Source of the DNA: Acidobacteriota bacterium
GTDB taxonomy: Bacteria > Acidobacteriota > Vicinamibacteria > Vicinamibacterales > SCN-69-37
Assembly (NCBI GenBank): GCA_947467605.1
Contig: CANIII010000024.1
Span: 16,035 to 80,034 of the forward strand
Length of the DNA: 64,000 nt
Direction of reading: 5' to 3'
The notes beneath the pieces were generated by a model. It was not told the DNA's origin. It made no database searches and saw nothing but the letters and a program-made list of their open reading frames with translations. The translations under genes were made by a program, and so were the position numbers. Numbering within the stretch: the stretch's first letter is position 1; each line of letters opens with the position of its first letter. Shown in pieces: positions 27,512 through 36,040 of this stretch.

Positions 27512-28915
27512 CTACTTCTTCATCGCTTTCTCGATATCCGCCACGGTGATCGGCAGGCTCCGAGACAGGATCTCCACGCCAGAGTCGGTGATGAGGATCA
27601 TGTCTTCGAGCCGGATCCCGAGGTGTTCTTCCTCGATCCTGAACTGGGGCTCGATCGTGAAGATCCGGCCCGGCTCGAACGTCGCGGCCTGCAAACCGCC
27701 CACATCGTGCACTTCGAGGCCCACGTTGTGGCCGAGGCTGCGCGTGTTGGCCTGACGTGTGCGGTAGCCCTCCACCATCTTGACGGCGGCAGCCTTGATG
27801 CGTGCGTCGGTGAATTGGTAGGTCGCCATCGCCGCGTCCATCGTCACGAGGGCATCCTTCACGCAGTCGGCCGGTGTCTTGTGCACCTGAATGGACGTCA
27901 GCACGGCCTGATACAGCTTCAGGTAGATCTCGTACATCTCCTTTTGCCGTGCGGTGAACCTGCCATTGGCCGGGAACACACGCGTCACGTCCGACTGGTA
28001 GTACTTGTAGTCGGGTGCGTAGTCGAACTGCACCAAGTCACCGTCGGCCAGGATCGACGTGTTCCTGTTGTAGTGCGTGTAGTAGGTGTTGGGGCCCGTC
28101 GCGATCAGCGCGAAATACGACGCGCCGAGCGCGCCGTTCTTCGTGAACACGTATTCCGCGCTCGCTTGCAGTTCGTATTCCGCCATCCCCGGCTTCGCCG
28201 CCTTCATCGCCGCCAGGATCGCGTCGTCCGTAATACGCGTCGCTTCACGAATGATCGCGATCTCGCGAGGGCTCTTCACGGCGCGTAGCGCGTTCACGAT
28301 CGGGTCGAGGTTCTCGATCTTCGAGTCGGGTGCAGCAGTCTTCAGCTTCGCGATGAACGCCATCTCGCGCGAGTCACGACCGTCCCACGGATCTTTCGCG
28401 TTGGCGGCCCACAGCCGCGTGGGGTCGCCCTGGCTCTGGCTGCCGAGGACTTCGGCGGCGAACGGCGTGTAGATCGTGCGCCTGTCCTTCGCCAGAGCGG
28501 TGACGGCCGCGGTGAACTCTGCGCGATCAACAGCAGCATCGACGCCGAGTGTTTTCACGGCCGCCGGTCCCGGGCTCATGCCCGGTCCGTACTGACTGTT
28601 GTCCTGCGTCGCCGTCTTCGGCTGCAGAAACACCGTCGTCGTCTTCGCGCGGCCATCGATGATCACGCTCGCGCGCGGTTCGGTCACACCCGTCAAGTAG
28701 AAGAACTGGTTGTTTTGCCGGAACGGCATCTCGCCGGGCGGCTCGGTCGTGCCGAGCACGATGGCCACACCGTCGCCGATCCCCGCCATCACCTTCGCGC
28801 GGCGCGCGGCAAACTCCTCGGGCGGAAAGATCTCGGTGCCGCGGAACACGGGTTGGGCCAGGAGGTTCGCCGCCAGCACAACGCCTGCGGCACACACGGA
28901 CAAGACGACTCGCAT
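27512..28915 (-). CDS. Secreted Xaa-Pro aminopeptidase (M24B)
   Basis: 467 residues with a signal peptide (MRVVLSVCAAGVVLAANLLA), so it acts in the periplasm rather than the cytosol like PepP. An N-terminal aminopeptidase-P domain (FYLTGVTEPRASVIID) precedes the pita-bread domain. The five metal ligands are all visible: two Asp in FDYAPDYKYYQSDVTRVFP, His in GHNVGLEVHD, Glu in TIEPQFRIEE and Glu in IRLEDMILIT. It removes residues before proline. Divergent from the DUF1080 gene with 41 bases between starts. Confidence 0.93.
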   Translation of the reverse strand: MRVVLSVCAAGVVLAANLLAQPVFRGTEIFPPEEFAARRAKVMAGIGDGVAIVLGTTEPPGEMPFRQNNQFFYLTGVTEPRASVIIDGRAKTTTVFLQPKTATQDNSQYGPGMSPGPAAVKTLGVDAAVDRAEFTAAVTALAKDRRTIYTPFAAEVLGSQSQGDPTRLWAANAKDPWDGRDSREMAFIAKLKTAAPDSKIENLDPIVNALRAVKSPREIAIIREATRITDDAILAAMKAAKPGMAEYELQASAEYVFTKNGALGASYFALIATGPNTYYTHYNRNTSILADGDLVQFDYAPDYKYYQSDVTRVFPANGRFTARQKEMYEIYLKLYQAVLTSIQVHKTPADCVKDALVTMDAAMATYQFTDARIKAAAVKMVEGYRTRQANTRSLGHNVGLEVHDVGGLQAATFEPGRIFTIEPQFRIEEEHLGIRLEDMILITDSGVEILSRSLPITVADIEKAMKK

Positions 28916-28956
28916 GAGCGAATGCTAGCGCAGTACACTGGCGCCGGAGAATCTTG

Positions 28957-29676
28957 ATGACCATCCGCGCTGTCGCATGTGCTGTCGCTCTCGCCTCTCT
29001 GACATCCCTCTCGATCTCTGCGGTTGAGCAGGCGGCCACTCCCCCGCCGGGGTTCGTCGCGCTCTACAACGGCAAGAACCTCGACGGCTGGCGCGGCGGC
29101 GACACGCAGGATCATCGCAAGTACCTGGCGATGGCGCCGGAAGTGCGCGCGAAGCAGGACGCGGACTGGCTGGCAGACGTGAACCTCCACTGGCGCGCCG
29201 ATGGTCCTGAACTCGTCAATGACGGCAAGGGTCGGTTCCTGACGACGATCAAGGAGTATGGCGACTTCGAGTTGTTGGTGGACTACAAGGCGCTGCCGCT
29301 CGGCGACTCAGGAATCTATCTACGTGGCGTGCCACAGGTGCAGATCTGGGACCACACGAATCCGGCGGAGTTCAAAAATGGCGCGGACAAGGGATCGGGC
29401 GGCTTGTGGAACAACTCAGCCGGCGCGCCCGGTAAGGATCCGTTCGTGCTCGCCGACAAACCCTTCGGCGAGTGGAATCACTTCCGCATCATCATGAAGG
29501 GCAACCGCGTCACTGTGTGGCTGAACGACAAGCTCACGGTCGACAATGCCGTACTCGAGAACTACTACGACCGCAAGACCGACATCCCCGAGCGCGGCCC
29601 GATCGAACTGCAGACACACGGCTCAGAGATTCGGTGGAAGAACGTGTGGATCAAAGAGCTGCCTGCGGGTAAATAG
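28957..29676 (+). CDS. DUF1080 (3-keto-disaccharide hydrolase-like) secreted protein
   Basis: 239 residues with a signal peptide (TIRAVACAVALASLTS...), then the LamG/concanavalin-like DUF1080 domain: FVALYNGKNLDGWRGG, FLTTIKEYGDFELLVDYKALPLGDSGIYLRG, and DIPERGPIELQTHGSEIRWKNVWIKEL at the C-terminus. Members are described as 3-keto-disaccharide hydrolases or sugar-binding modules. ATG 28957 is used rather than the preceding TTG because GGAGA lies 7 bases before it. Confidence 0.9.
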   Translation: MTIRAVACAVALASLTSLSISAVEQAATPPPGFVALYNGKNLDGWRGGDTQDHRKYLAMAPEVRAKQDADWLADVNLHWRADGPELVNDGKGRFLTTIKEYGDFELLVDYKALPLGDSGIYLRGVPQVQIWDHTNPAEFKNGADKGSGGLWNNSAGAPGKDPFVLADKPFGEWNHFRIIMKGNRVTVWLNDKLTVDNAVLENYYDRKTDIPERGPIELQTHGSEIRWKNVWIKELPAGK

Positions 29677-29687
29677 CAAGACCATCT

Positions 29688-29742
29688 CACGCGGAGACGC
29701 GAAGGACACGGAGACACCACGCGTTGGCACGGAGGCGCGGAG
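29688..29742. repeat. Degenerate heptamer repeat (CRCGGAG type)
   Basis: Short degenerate tandem array of about seven-base units built on ACGCGGAG, GACGCGAAGG, ACACGGAG, CACGGAGGCGCGGAG, between the DUF1080 stop and the PIN-domain stop. Similar arrays occur in intergenic DNA of many bacteria. No ORF or hairpin. Confidence 0.5.
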
Positions 29743-29747
29743 CATCC

Positions 29748-30182
29748 TCAGCCGCGAAGTGGGTTCGTTGTCTTGAGCATCGGGAACCGGCTGAAATCTC
29801 TATCGGCTGACAGCAACATTTTCACGCCGTAACGAAGACACAGTGCTGCGATTTTCGCGTCGTGCACAGCGCCACCCTTGACCTTCGATGCCGCCAGAAT
29901 CTGATTGACGTTGTCGAAGAACCCTTCACCTTCGTGCAGCAGTACCAGGCTGGGTGATTCGAGCCAAGCCTCGATCTGATTCAGCGCGCCCGGCACGGGC
30001 GTCGGCGGTTGATAGATTTTTGGGTGCGTGACAATGGCGTAGAACTCGTAGAGACACGGCCAGGGAATCGCCCACGACGCTCGCCCCTCGGCCAGTTCGC
30101 GGAGCACACGATCCGCCGCGTGGTGAAATTCCGAGTCTTCGCGGTGCGCGTAGACGAGCAGATTGGTGTCGACGGCGATCAT
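29748..30182 (-). CDS. VapC-type PIN domain toxin
   Basis: 144-residue PIN-domain ribonuclease, the usual VapC size. Catalytic acidic residues: Asp in MIAVDTNLLVYAHRED, Glu in PWPCLYEFYAIVTH, Asp in GAVHDAKIAAL and Asp in LSADRDFSRF. It would cleave RNA until bound by the antitoxin. ATG 30182 is the conserved N-terminus; it starts 5 bases after the antitoxin stop, the standard antitoxin-toxin order. The longer open frame upstream lies within the antitoxin gene. Confidence 0.9.
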   Translation of the reverse strand: MIAVDTNLLVYAHREDSEFHHAADRVLRELAEGRASWAIPWPCLYEFYAIVTHPKIYQPPTPVPGALNQIEAWLESPSLVLLHEGEGFFDNVNQILAASKVKGGAVHDAKIAALCLRYGVKMLLSADRDFSRFPMLKTTNPLRG

Positions 30183-30187
30183 CGGTG

Positions 30188-30427
30188 TCAGCCGATCCGA
30201 TGAATCAGATCTCGCACGATCGCCCAATCACCTTCGGCGGCACCGGCCTGTCGACCCTTACCTTTAAAGGAGTGACGGCGGAGTCGGAAGGCTCCCGTTG
30301 CGTCCGGCGCTTTCAGATGCTGCCGCAGTGCCTGCTCCACGACCTCACGCAAGGTCTTTCCCTCGCGCCGCGCGGCGTCCTTCGCCTTCATCATCACGTC
30401 GTCAGCGAGCTCGATCGTGGTTTTCAT
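30188..30427 (-). CDS. Antitoxin of the VapBC-type pair (RHH)
   Basis: 79-residue ribbon-helix-helix type antitoxin: MKTTIELADDVMMKAKDAAR at the N-terminus (DNA-binding strand and helices) and a basic C-terminal tail (RRHSFKGKGRQAG) that should occupy the toxin groove. ATG 30427 gives the canonical KTTI start; ATG 30439 in frame is an alternative. The start codon overlaps an operator dyad, so it likely represses its own operon with the toxin. Confidence 0.85.
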   Translation of the reverse strand: MKTTIELADDVMMKAKDAARREGKTLREVVEQALRQHLKAPDATGAFRLRRHSFKGKGRQAGAAEGDWAIVRDLIHRIG

Positions 30428-30428
30428 A

Positions 30429-30460
30429 TGGGTAACCATACCAGCCAATATGGCTACCCG
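30429..30460. promoter_or_regulatory. Operator dyad of the VapBC-type operon
   Basis: Inverted repeat with 12-base arms, 10 of 12 paired: TGGGTAACCATA (30429-30440) and TATGGCTACCCG (30449-30460), spacer 8 bases. It lies directly upstream of, and partly over, the possible antitoxin starts. A typical site for the antitoxin-toxin complex. Confidence 0.65.
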
Positions 30461-30473
30461 TCCAGAAGCCGCT

Positions 30474-31058
30474 CTACTGATCGAAGAACCGGCGGACATA
30501 GCCGATCGTGACGCGCTGACGGTTCATGGATGACGTGGCGCCCCGCATCTCATCGTGGATCGTACCGCCGGACACGTGCTGCTGATCGATCTGCACGACA
30601 AAGGCGTGATGCACCGTGCCGATCGTGAAGCCAATCCCCGGCTGCGACAATTTGCCGCCAGTGGAAACGATGATGCCCTCGCGGCCACCATCGACCGAGC
30701 CGACCATCCACTGCGCAAACGCCGTCGCACCGAACTTGCCCGACTCGAGACCGGGCGATCGCACGAAGACCCGGGCACCAGCGCTGCGAGACGCTCGCAC
30801 GTACGACGCGTCGGCCTCGACGACGACGGCGGCCCCCCACTGATTGCGGCGAACAACGTTGCCCGCGAGAGAGAGCGCTATGCCTGGAAATTCAGCGGTC
30901 CAATACTGCGGTCCATTGAAGCCGATCGCCGCCTCGAGCACGGGATTGGACGGGCTCTTCGCCGGGACCTGAGGCACGGCGCCGTTCGGCGTCTGGGCAG
31001 ATGCGGTGGCGACCATTGAAGCGGTGACAACGAGTGCGAGTGCGGTGATCTTCATCAT
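30474..31058 (-). CDS. Small secreted protein of unknown function
   Basis: 194 residues with a signal peptide (KITALALVVTASMVATASA). The mature part is beta-rich with alternating polar/hydrophobic strands (WGAAVVVEADASYVRASRS, ITIGYVRRFFDQ at the C-terminus ending in aromatic residue F-D-Q). This pattern suggests a small outer-membrane beta-barrel, but no family is recognised. Start at ATG 31058 (an adjacent ATG at 31055 is equally possible). The conserved end lies 46 bases from the toxin-antitoxin operator. Confidence 0.55.
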   Translation of the reverse strand: MMKITALALVVTASMVATASAQTPNGAVPQVPAKSPSNPVLEAAIGFNGPQYWTAEFPGIALSLAGNVVRRNQWGAAVVVEADASYVRASRSAGARVFVRSPGLESGKFGATAFAQWMVGSVDGGREGIIVSTGGKLSQPGIGFTIGTVHHAFVVQIDQQHVSGGTIHDEMRGATSSMNRQRVTIGYVRRFFDQ

Positions 31059-31124
31059 GTCGATGAGTCTCGCCGACGGCACGGCCCCGCGTCGTGGCCG
31101 AACCCTGAGGTTTCTGTGAACCCG

Positions 31125-31889
31125 CTACTTCGCCGTCGCCGCCGTGTACTTGAACCGCCCCACCATGGTCGCTTTGCCGCGCACGTGCGTGGCCATGGCG
31201 GCCATCACGGCCGCGCGTGTTGCGGGGACCGCGGCACCAACGGCAGGCACGTCAATCATGGCGTCGAGGGCGTAAAGGTCGAAGACGTAGTGATGCATCG
31301 GGCCGGTCGCGGGTGCCGCGGGCCCGCGATAGTAGGGGCCCGTCACTGAGATCTGCTTCGATCCATCTGCGAGATCCGGTCCCTGCGGGACATGCTCGGG
31401 CAACCCGTGCGATGTCGCCGGGATATTCCACACCATCCAATGCAATGTGTCGCTGGCCAGATCGGCGGACGTCGAGTCGATATCGTGCACGATCAGCACG
31501 TAGCTCTTCACGGGAGGTGGCGGCGCTTGTGCGGCCTGTCCTCGGCCAGCCGCAGCAGGCGCGGCGGCCGCCGGTGCCGGGGCGGGTGTTGGTGTCGCGG
31601 GCGGCACATCCACAACCGTCGTCCACGTCAGCGCCGGCGATACCTCTTCACCCGCCTGCGTGTACTTGAGCGGGATCACGGCGCCGTCGACCCACGCCGA
31701 CGTCGAGAGCGACAACACCTGTATGGCGCGGCCGCGTCCGCCACCTCCGCCGCCACCGCCCTGTCGTTGTCCGGCCGGTGCTGCGCCCTGCGGCCCTGCG
31801 GGGGGTGGCTGTTGCGCGGGTGGAGGATTCTGCGCGGCGAGTGTTGCCGCACAGAGCAGTGAAGCGGCGATCGTCAGTGTGGTTCGCAT
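31125..31889 (-). CDS. YbhB/YbcL (PEBP) family protein
   Basis: 254-residue exported protein of the phosphatidylethanolamine-binding (Raf-kinase-inhibitor-like) family. Signal peptide (RTTLTIAASLLCAATLA), then a Pro/Gly/Gln/Arg-rich low-complexity stretch (residues about 20-55), then the PEBP domain: VIPLKYTQAGEEVSPALTW, YVLIVHDIDS, HWMVWNIPA and HHYVFDLYALDA. A second Ala/Pro-rich insert splits the domain near residue 100. Ligand unknown. It starts 8 bases after the DUF1028 stop, so the two are probably cotranscribed. Confidence 0.88.
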   Translation of the reverse strand: MRTTLTIAASLLCAATLAAQNPPPAQQPPPAGPQGAAPAGQRQGGGGGGGGRGRAIQVLSLSTSAWVDGAVIPLKYTQAGEEVSPALTWTTVVDVPPATPTPAPAPAAAAPAAAGRGQAAQAPPPPVKSYVLIVHDIDSTSADLASDTLHWMVWNIPATSHGLPEHVPQGPDLADGSKQISVTGPYYRGPAAPATGPMHHYVFDLYALDAMIDVPAVGAAVPATRAAVMAAMATHVRGKATMVGRFKYTAATAK

Positions 31890-31897
31890 ATCGGCCT

Positions 31898-32770
31898 CTA
31901 CTTGAACGTCGCCGGCTGGGCTTTGCGCCAGATGTCGTAGCGCGCGCGCAGTGTCTTCACCGGGTTGAGGTCTTCGCCCGGCTTCATCGCACCGGGCCCC
32001 GCGTCACCGTTGTTGCCGATCGTCGGCTGCGCGACCTTGATGAACATCTTGTAGTTGCCGTCGTTGTGCGAGACGCCGTTGGTGTCGCCCGGCTCGCTCA
32101 TCAGAATGTAGGCGACGTGCGCGGTCTTCGCCGTGCACGGATTCGCTTGCTTCGATCCATCCGCCGGCGGAGGCGGGCACTGGCACCGGCTGTCGCCGCC
32201 GCCCGCATCAGCCGCTTCCATCGCCGCCATGACGCGATCGGTAATCGCGCCTTTCTCGTTCAGAAAGGCCTTCACCGCATTCGGGACGACTTCGCCCGGC
32301 CGCAGGATGTTGCCCTGAATCGAATAGTAGATGTCTGTGCCCGGCACACGTCCCTGAATATCCTGCGAGACGTAGCCGTTGGTCAGCCCGGAATGTCCGG
32401 CGCTACGCCCCTTGAGATCAAGAATGCCGAACTGGCGCGACTGAAACGCCGGATCCTCGCTCAGCAGCTCCATGATCCGCGCCGGGCTCGTGCCCTTCTG
32501 CAACTCACGGAACACGAGCATTTGATTCGCATGTGTCCCATCCACCGACGCCTGACACGCCGCCACGCCGACGCCGGGCACGACGACTGCCTGCACGCCC
32601 GGCAAGAACGTATCGTTGTTGTTGACGCAGGTCGCCGACGCGATCACGACCCGCTTGGTCGCCAGATCAACGGCGATGACCGACCAGGTCGCCGACGCGG
32701 TCGCCGGAATCATGAGTGCGGCCAACATCGAGCCAGCCAGGAATGTCTTCGAACGCGTCACGCACTGCAT
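31898..32770 (-). CDS. DUF1028 secreted protein (Ntn-hydrolase-like)
   Basis: 290 residues: signal-like N-terminus, then the DUF1028 core starting TWSVIAVDLATKRVVIASATCVNNNDTF and including GGHSGLTNGYVSQ-like (actual: AGHSGLTNGYVSQDIQG) and GNILRPGEVV. DUF1028 is predicted to adopt an Ntn-hydrolase fold. An insert with cysteine pairs (DSRCQCPPPPADG ... NPCTAKTAHVAY) is unusual. Upstream gene of the PEBP pair. Confidence 0.85.
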   Translation of the reverse strand: MQCVTRSKTFLAGSMLAALMIPATASATWSVIAVDLATKRVVIASATCVNNNDTFLPGVQAVVVPGVGVAACQASVDGTHANQMLVFRELQKGTSPARIMELLSEDPAFQSRQFGILDLKGRSAGHSGLTNGYVSQDIQGRVPGTDIYYSIQGNILRPGEVVPNAVKAFLNEKGAITDRVMAAMEAADAGGGDSRCQCPPPPADGSKQANPCTAKTAHVAYILMSEPGDTNGVSHNDGNYKMFIKVAQPTIGNNGDAGPGAMKPGEDLNPVKTLRARYDIWRKAQPATFK

Positions 32771-32804
32771 GGGCAGTCACCTCGCGCGGATTATACGCGG
32801 GTCC

Positions 32805-33761
32805 TCAGACCGCCGCTCGCAACCGCGCCACGCGCGCCCGGGCCGCCTTCTGGCTCGGGGACTCGTGGCCGAGGACGGCGCTGAGGATCTTCAGCAACCG
32901 AGCGGCGAGGCGCAACCAAATGACGCCGCGCGGCTCGAGCCCCAACAGGCGGAGGTCCTGAGGATCCAACGTCGCAATCGCCGCATTCGCGAGCACGCGA
33001 TAGAACACCATCCCCGACCAGCCGAACGGTGGATGCAGGATGAACCCGACAACCTGTCGGGTCACCTCCGACGCCACGAGATCATCGGTCCGAAACGTTT
33101 GCAGCGTGGCCTCAAGCTCCGCCACGCTCATCGGCGCCGTCGTCAACCCGAGCGGCACCGCGCTCCGGCTCCATTCGGCGACGTATTGATCCGCGCCGCC
33201 CGTCGACCTCAAGGGAAAACCCATTGCCAGATGCGACTTCAGAAACGCATCAGTGAAGGCGCAATGCACCCACAACAGAAACCGCGGATCGCGCGCAGCA
33301 TAAGCACGCGCGTGATTCGCTTTGTCGGCAAACTCGCCCTTCACGTGCGCGTGCATGCCGTTGACGCGCGCCGCTTCACGCCGCACTGCATCCGTGGAGC
33401 CAAACGTCGTGATAGTGAGCCAACGCGTGGTGCCGGCCAAACGGCCGAGCGGATCGCTCTCGAAACGAGAATGATCGACGACTCCGCGAAGCGCCGCCGG
33501 ATGCGCGGCTTGGAGCAACAGCGCGCGAATCCCTCCGACGATCGTGGACACGGATCCGTGCACGTCCCACACCGCACTCTCCGGACCGAAGAGCCCTTCA
33601 TCATTTCCGGACTCGATCTCGCCAACCCAGGACGGGCGCCCGTCTTTCGATCCGGAGACGACAGCACGAAAGCGGTCGGCGAGCGGTTTGGTCAGCAACG
33701 TCCAGTGGAAGGCCAAGCCCTGTTGTGACGCTTCCGCCCCCCCTGCAGATCCGGATTGCAT
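32805..33761 (-). CDS. DUF2236 / MpaB-like oxygenase family protein
   Basis: 318-residue cytosolic protein of the DUF2236 (latex-clearing-protein/MpaB-like) family. Landmarks are ALLLQAAHPAALRGVVDHSRF, the WLTITTFGSTDAV motif, VNGMHAHVKGEF and WVHCAFTDAFL. Family members bind haem and oxidise diverse substrates; the two conserved histidines in AAHPA and NGMHAHV are present. The start ATG 33761 faces the divergent metalloprotease-like gene at 33804. Confidence 0.88.
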   Translation of the reverse strand: MQSGSAGGAEASQQGLAFHWTLLTKPLADRFRAVVSGSKDGRPSWVGEIESGNDEGLFGPESAVWDVHGSVSTIVGGIRALLLQAAHPAALRGVVDHSRFESDPLGRLAGTTRWLTITTFGSTDAVRREAARVNGMHAHVKGEFADKANHARAYAARDPRFLLWVHCAFTDAFLKSHLAMGFPLRSTGGADQYVAEWSRSAVPLGLTTAPMSVAELEATLQTFRTDDLVASEVTRQVVGFILHPPFGWSGMVFYRVLANAAIATLDPQDLRLLGLEPRGVIWLRLAARLLKILSAVLGHESPSQKAARARVARLRAAV

Positions 33762-33803
33762 GCGGCCACGACGGCGATCACAGTCGCGCTACACTTCCCG
33801 GCG

Positions 33804-34730
33804 ATGACGCGTCGCTTCGGGATAACCGCTCTGGTGTTGATGACGTCCACGATGGTGATCGGCCAGACGCCGGTGCCGCGCACGGGCTCGATGCCCGTGC
33901 GGCCGCACACCGGCCCCGCCATCGTCACAGACTTTCCGTCCGCCATGATTGCGCCGCCCCCCGCGTCGTTGGCGCTCGATCCGTTCTACAAGAAATTCGC
34001 GGATGCGTTCGGCATCCCGATCGTATCGTCGGCGGTCGTGCCCGACACGGCACTGCTGTTGGCGCGCGACATCGTGAACTACATGCTGCTGAAACGGCCG
34101 GACATCCGCCAGGCGATGGTCGAGCGCAAGGCCCGCGTGCTGATCATGGCTGAGAGTGAAGGCGAGATGGATCTGCCGGAACGCAGCACGTGGACGATTC
34201 CCGCGAAGGACGATCGGCGACTGACTGATGGTGAGCGCGCGAACTACGACAAGCCCGGTGGCATCGGCTCAATGACCGCCACGCAGTATTGGAACAACCG
34301 CGCGCGCGGCATGGGCGGCAATGTCACCTCAGCCGCCGAAGAAAATATCATGGGCTATCCGGGCACGAAGTACTACGGCGAGCACATCCTCGTGCACGAG
34401 TTCAGCCACAACATCATGGGTGCGCTGCAACGCGCCGACCCGGCGCTCTACGCCCAGATCCAGCCGGCGTACGAGGCCGCGAAGGCCGCCGGCAAATACA
34501 AAGGGCAGTACGCGATCAATACCCCTGCGGAATACTGGGCCGAAGGCACGCAGTGGTGGTTCTGGTCGAACATCGAGTTCTATGACGGCAACACGCGGGT
34601 GCAAACACCCGACGAACTTCAGGCGTACGATCCGGCGCTCTACGCCATCCTCGACAAGGTCTACCCAGGGCATCACATTCCCGCGGACGTGTACTACGGC
34701 AAGAACCTCAAGCCCGTGACCCGGCGCTAG
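33804..34730 (+). CDS. Putative secreted zinc metallopeptidase (HEFSH)
   Basis: 308 residues. A signal peptide (FGITALVLMTSTMVIG) is followed by a conserved body with an HExxH zinc motif, VHEFSHNIMGA near residue 200, and a downstream NTPAEYWAEGTQWWFW that can supply the third glutamate ligand, as in gluzincins of the anthrax-lethal-factor-like type. ATG 33804 is the signal-peptide start; an in-frame ATG at 33756 would precede it with no signal. No named family recognised with certainty; proteolysis is inferred from the motif alone. Confidence 0.65.
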   Translation: MTRRFGITALVLMTSTMVIGQTPVPRTGSMPVRPHTGPAIVTDFPSAMIAPPPASLALDPFYKKFADAFGIPIVSSAVVPDTALLLARDIVNYMLLKRPDIRQAMVERKARVLIMAESEGEMDLPERSTWTIPAKDDRRLTDGERANYDKPGGIGSMTATQYWNNRARGMGGNVTSAAEENIMGYPGTKYYGEHILVHEFSHNIMGALQRADPALYAQIQPAYEAAKAAGKYKGQYAINTPAEYWAEGTQWWFWSNIEFYDGNTRVQTPDELQAYDPALYAILDKVYPGHHIPADVYYGKNLKPVTRR

Positions 34731-34742
34731 CCGCCGTCGACC

Positions 34743-35690
34743 ATGAGCCGCCGGTTCCCCGTCTGGACACCACACTGCCTCCTGCTCTTTGTCCTGTTCT
34801 CTGGCGTCGGTCTCCTGCGCTATCGCGACATGGCGTCGGTCTTCGACCTCGCCTTCTGGATGGGTCCCAGCGCCAACGCAATGGTGCACGGCACCCCGTG
34901 CGTCGAGATGACGTCGATCCAGTTGCAATTGGTCGATGCGTCACAGACCTCGCTTCGCCTCTGCACCCATCGACGTCCTCTCGTGCCGGCGGTGATCGCG
35001 ACATTCTCGACCGTCAGCCAGATGACCCCAACGCCGATGCGGCGGCGAGCCGTGACCAGCGCCGTTGGCGCCTTTGTCGTCGCGCACCTCACGATCGGCA
35101 CGATGGCGTACGCGAGCACCGGACGTTTTCGGGTGGACTCATCCATTGATTGGTGGAACGCCGCCAAAGGCAACCATCCGGCGATCGCGGACTACTATTC
35201 CTGGGCCGGCCTTGACGAGATGCCGATCCGCATCGGTGCGAGCGTGCACTTTGCCGACGAGTGGGCCTTCTCCGATTTCTTCCGCCGCAAATTCCTGACC
35301 TCGGTGCGGGCCGAACCGAGTGCCTTTCTGTCGCGGGCGGCCCGGCACATGTTCGAGTTCGTCGGGCGTATCGACGTGGGCTCATCCAATCTGCGCGAGA
35401 CCTCCAACAATCCCCTCGCCGCAATCGTGACGGTGCCGGCCGCGCTCATCATCCGGCTGCTGGTCCTGGTCTCGCTCGCGCTCGGCCTTCGGTCCTGGCT
35501 CCTATGGGCGCGACGCCTCGGCCGCGCCCCCCTGCCGATTGAAGCCGGCTGGGCACTGGTGCTCGTGGCGGGGGCGCTGCCCTTCATCCTCGGATTCGCA
35601 TACCTCAGGCACGTCACGCCACTCGTGGTGCCCGCCGCATTTGTGTGCGTGCGCGTCGGATCGGCCAAACTGGCAAGGTTCGTGCAATAA
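34743..35690 (+). CDS. Glycosyltransferase-like membrane protein lacking its middle
   Basis: 315 residues. The N-terminal part (membrane segment, LRYRDMASVFDLAFWMGPSA, then CTHRRPLVPAVIATFS) resembles the start of ArnT/PMT-type glycosyltransferases. The C-terminal part (membrane helix, DSSIDWWNAAKGNHPAI, then several helices and FAYLRHVTPLVVPAAF) resembles their C-terminal half. The catalytic middle of roughly 150 residues with most membrane helices is absent, with the two halves joined near STVSQMTPT. The frame is intact. It may be a deletion remnant rather than a working enzyme; the neighbouring genes downstream are also broken. Confidence 0.55.
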   Translation: MSRRFPVWTPHCLLLFVLFSGVGLLRYRDMASVFDLAFWMGPSANAMVHGTPCVEMTSIQLQLVDASQTSLRLCTHRRPLVPAVIATFSTVSQMTPTPMRRRAVTSAVGAFVVAHLTIGTMAYASTGRFRVDSSIDWWNAAKGNHPAIADYYSWAGLDEMPIRIGASVHFADEWAFSDFFRRKFLTSVRAEPSAFLSRAARHMFEFVGRIDVGSSNLRETSNNPLAAIVTVPAALIIRLLVLVSLALGLRSWLLWARRLGRAPLPIEAGWALVLVAGALPFILGFAYLRHVTPLVVPAAFVCVRVGSAKLARFVQ

Positions 35691-35801
35691 GCCTCCTGCG
35701 TGATCGCAGGTGTGCTGATTCCGCTTGGAAAGTTCCGAGAAACACGTCGGCGCGCCGACAGCGCCGTCGACGTGTCGACACCTGCCTTGAGGTGCGTGTA
35801 A

Positions 35802-36020
35802 ATGGGCGGCGTCGGTCTTCCCGGAGGGCCCGGGCCAATCTACACCTTGCCGCCGACGATCACGTCGACGACGGATATCTCGGGGTTCAGCTCAGATCAG
35901 ATCCGCGCGCTGACCGCCAAGCAGATTGGCACGCTGACGACATCACAGATCCAGTCGATTGCGACGGATGCGATTACCGGCCTCACCGCACGACAGATTC
36001 AGTCGCTTGCGACGCGTGGC
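35802..36020 (+). pseudogene. Fragment of a QI-ALT repeat protein
   Basis: Open frame from ATG 35802 encoding repeats of about nine residues (SSDQIRALTAKQIGTLTTS, QIQSIATDA, ARQIQSLATRG). Such xxxQIxALxT repeats occur in very long surface proteins. The repeats stop near 36020, where the sequence changes to ABC-transporter coding in another frame, so this is a truncated N-terminal or internal piece. The 35691-35801 part upstream shows no gene. Confidence 0.5.
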
Positions 36021-36040
36021 GTGTCAGCCCTCAGCAGCTC

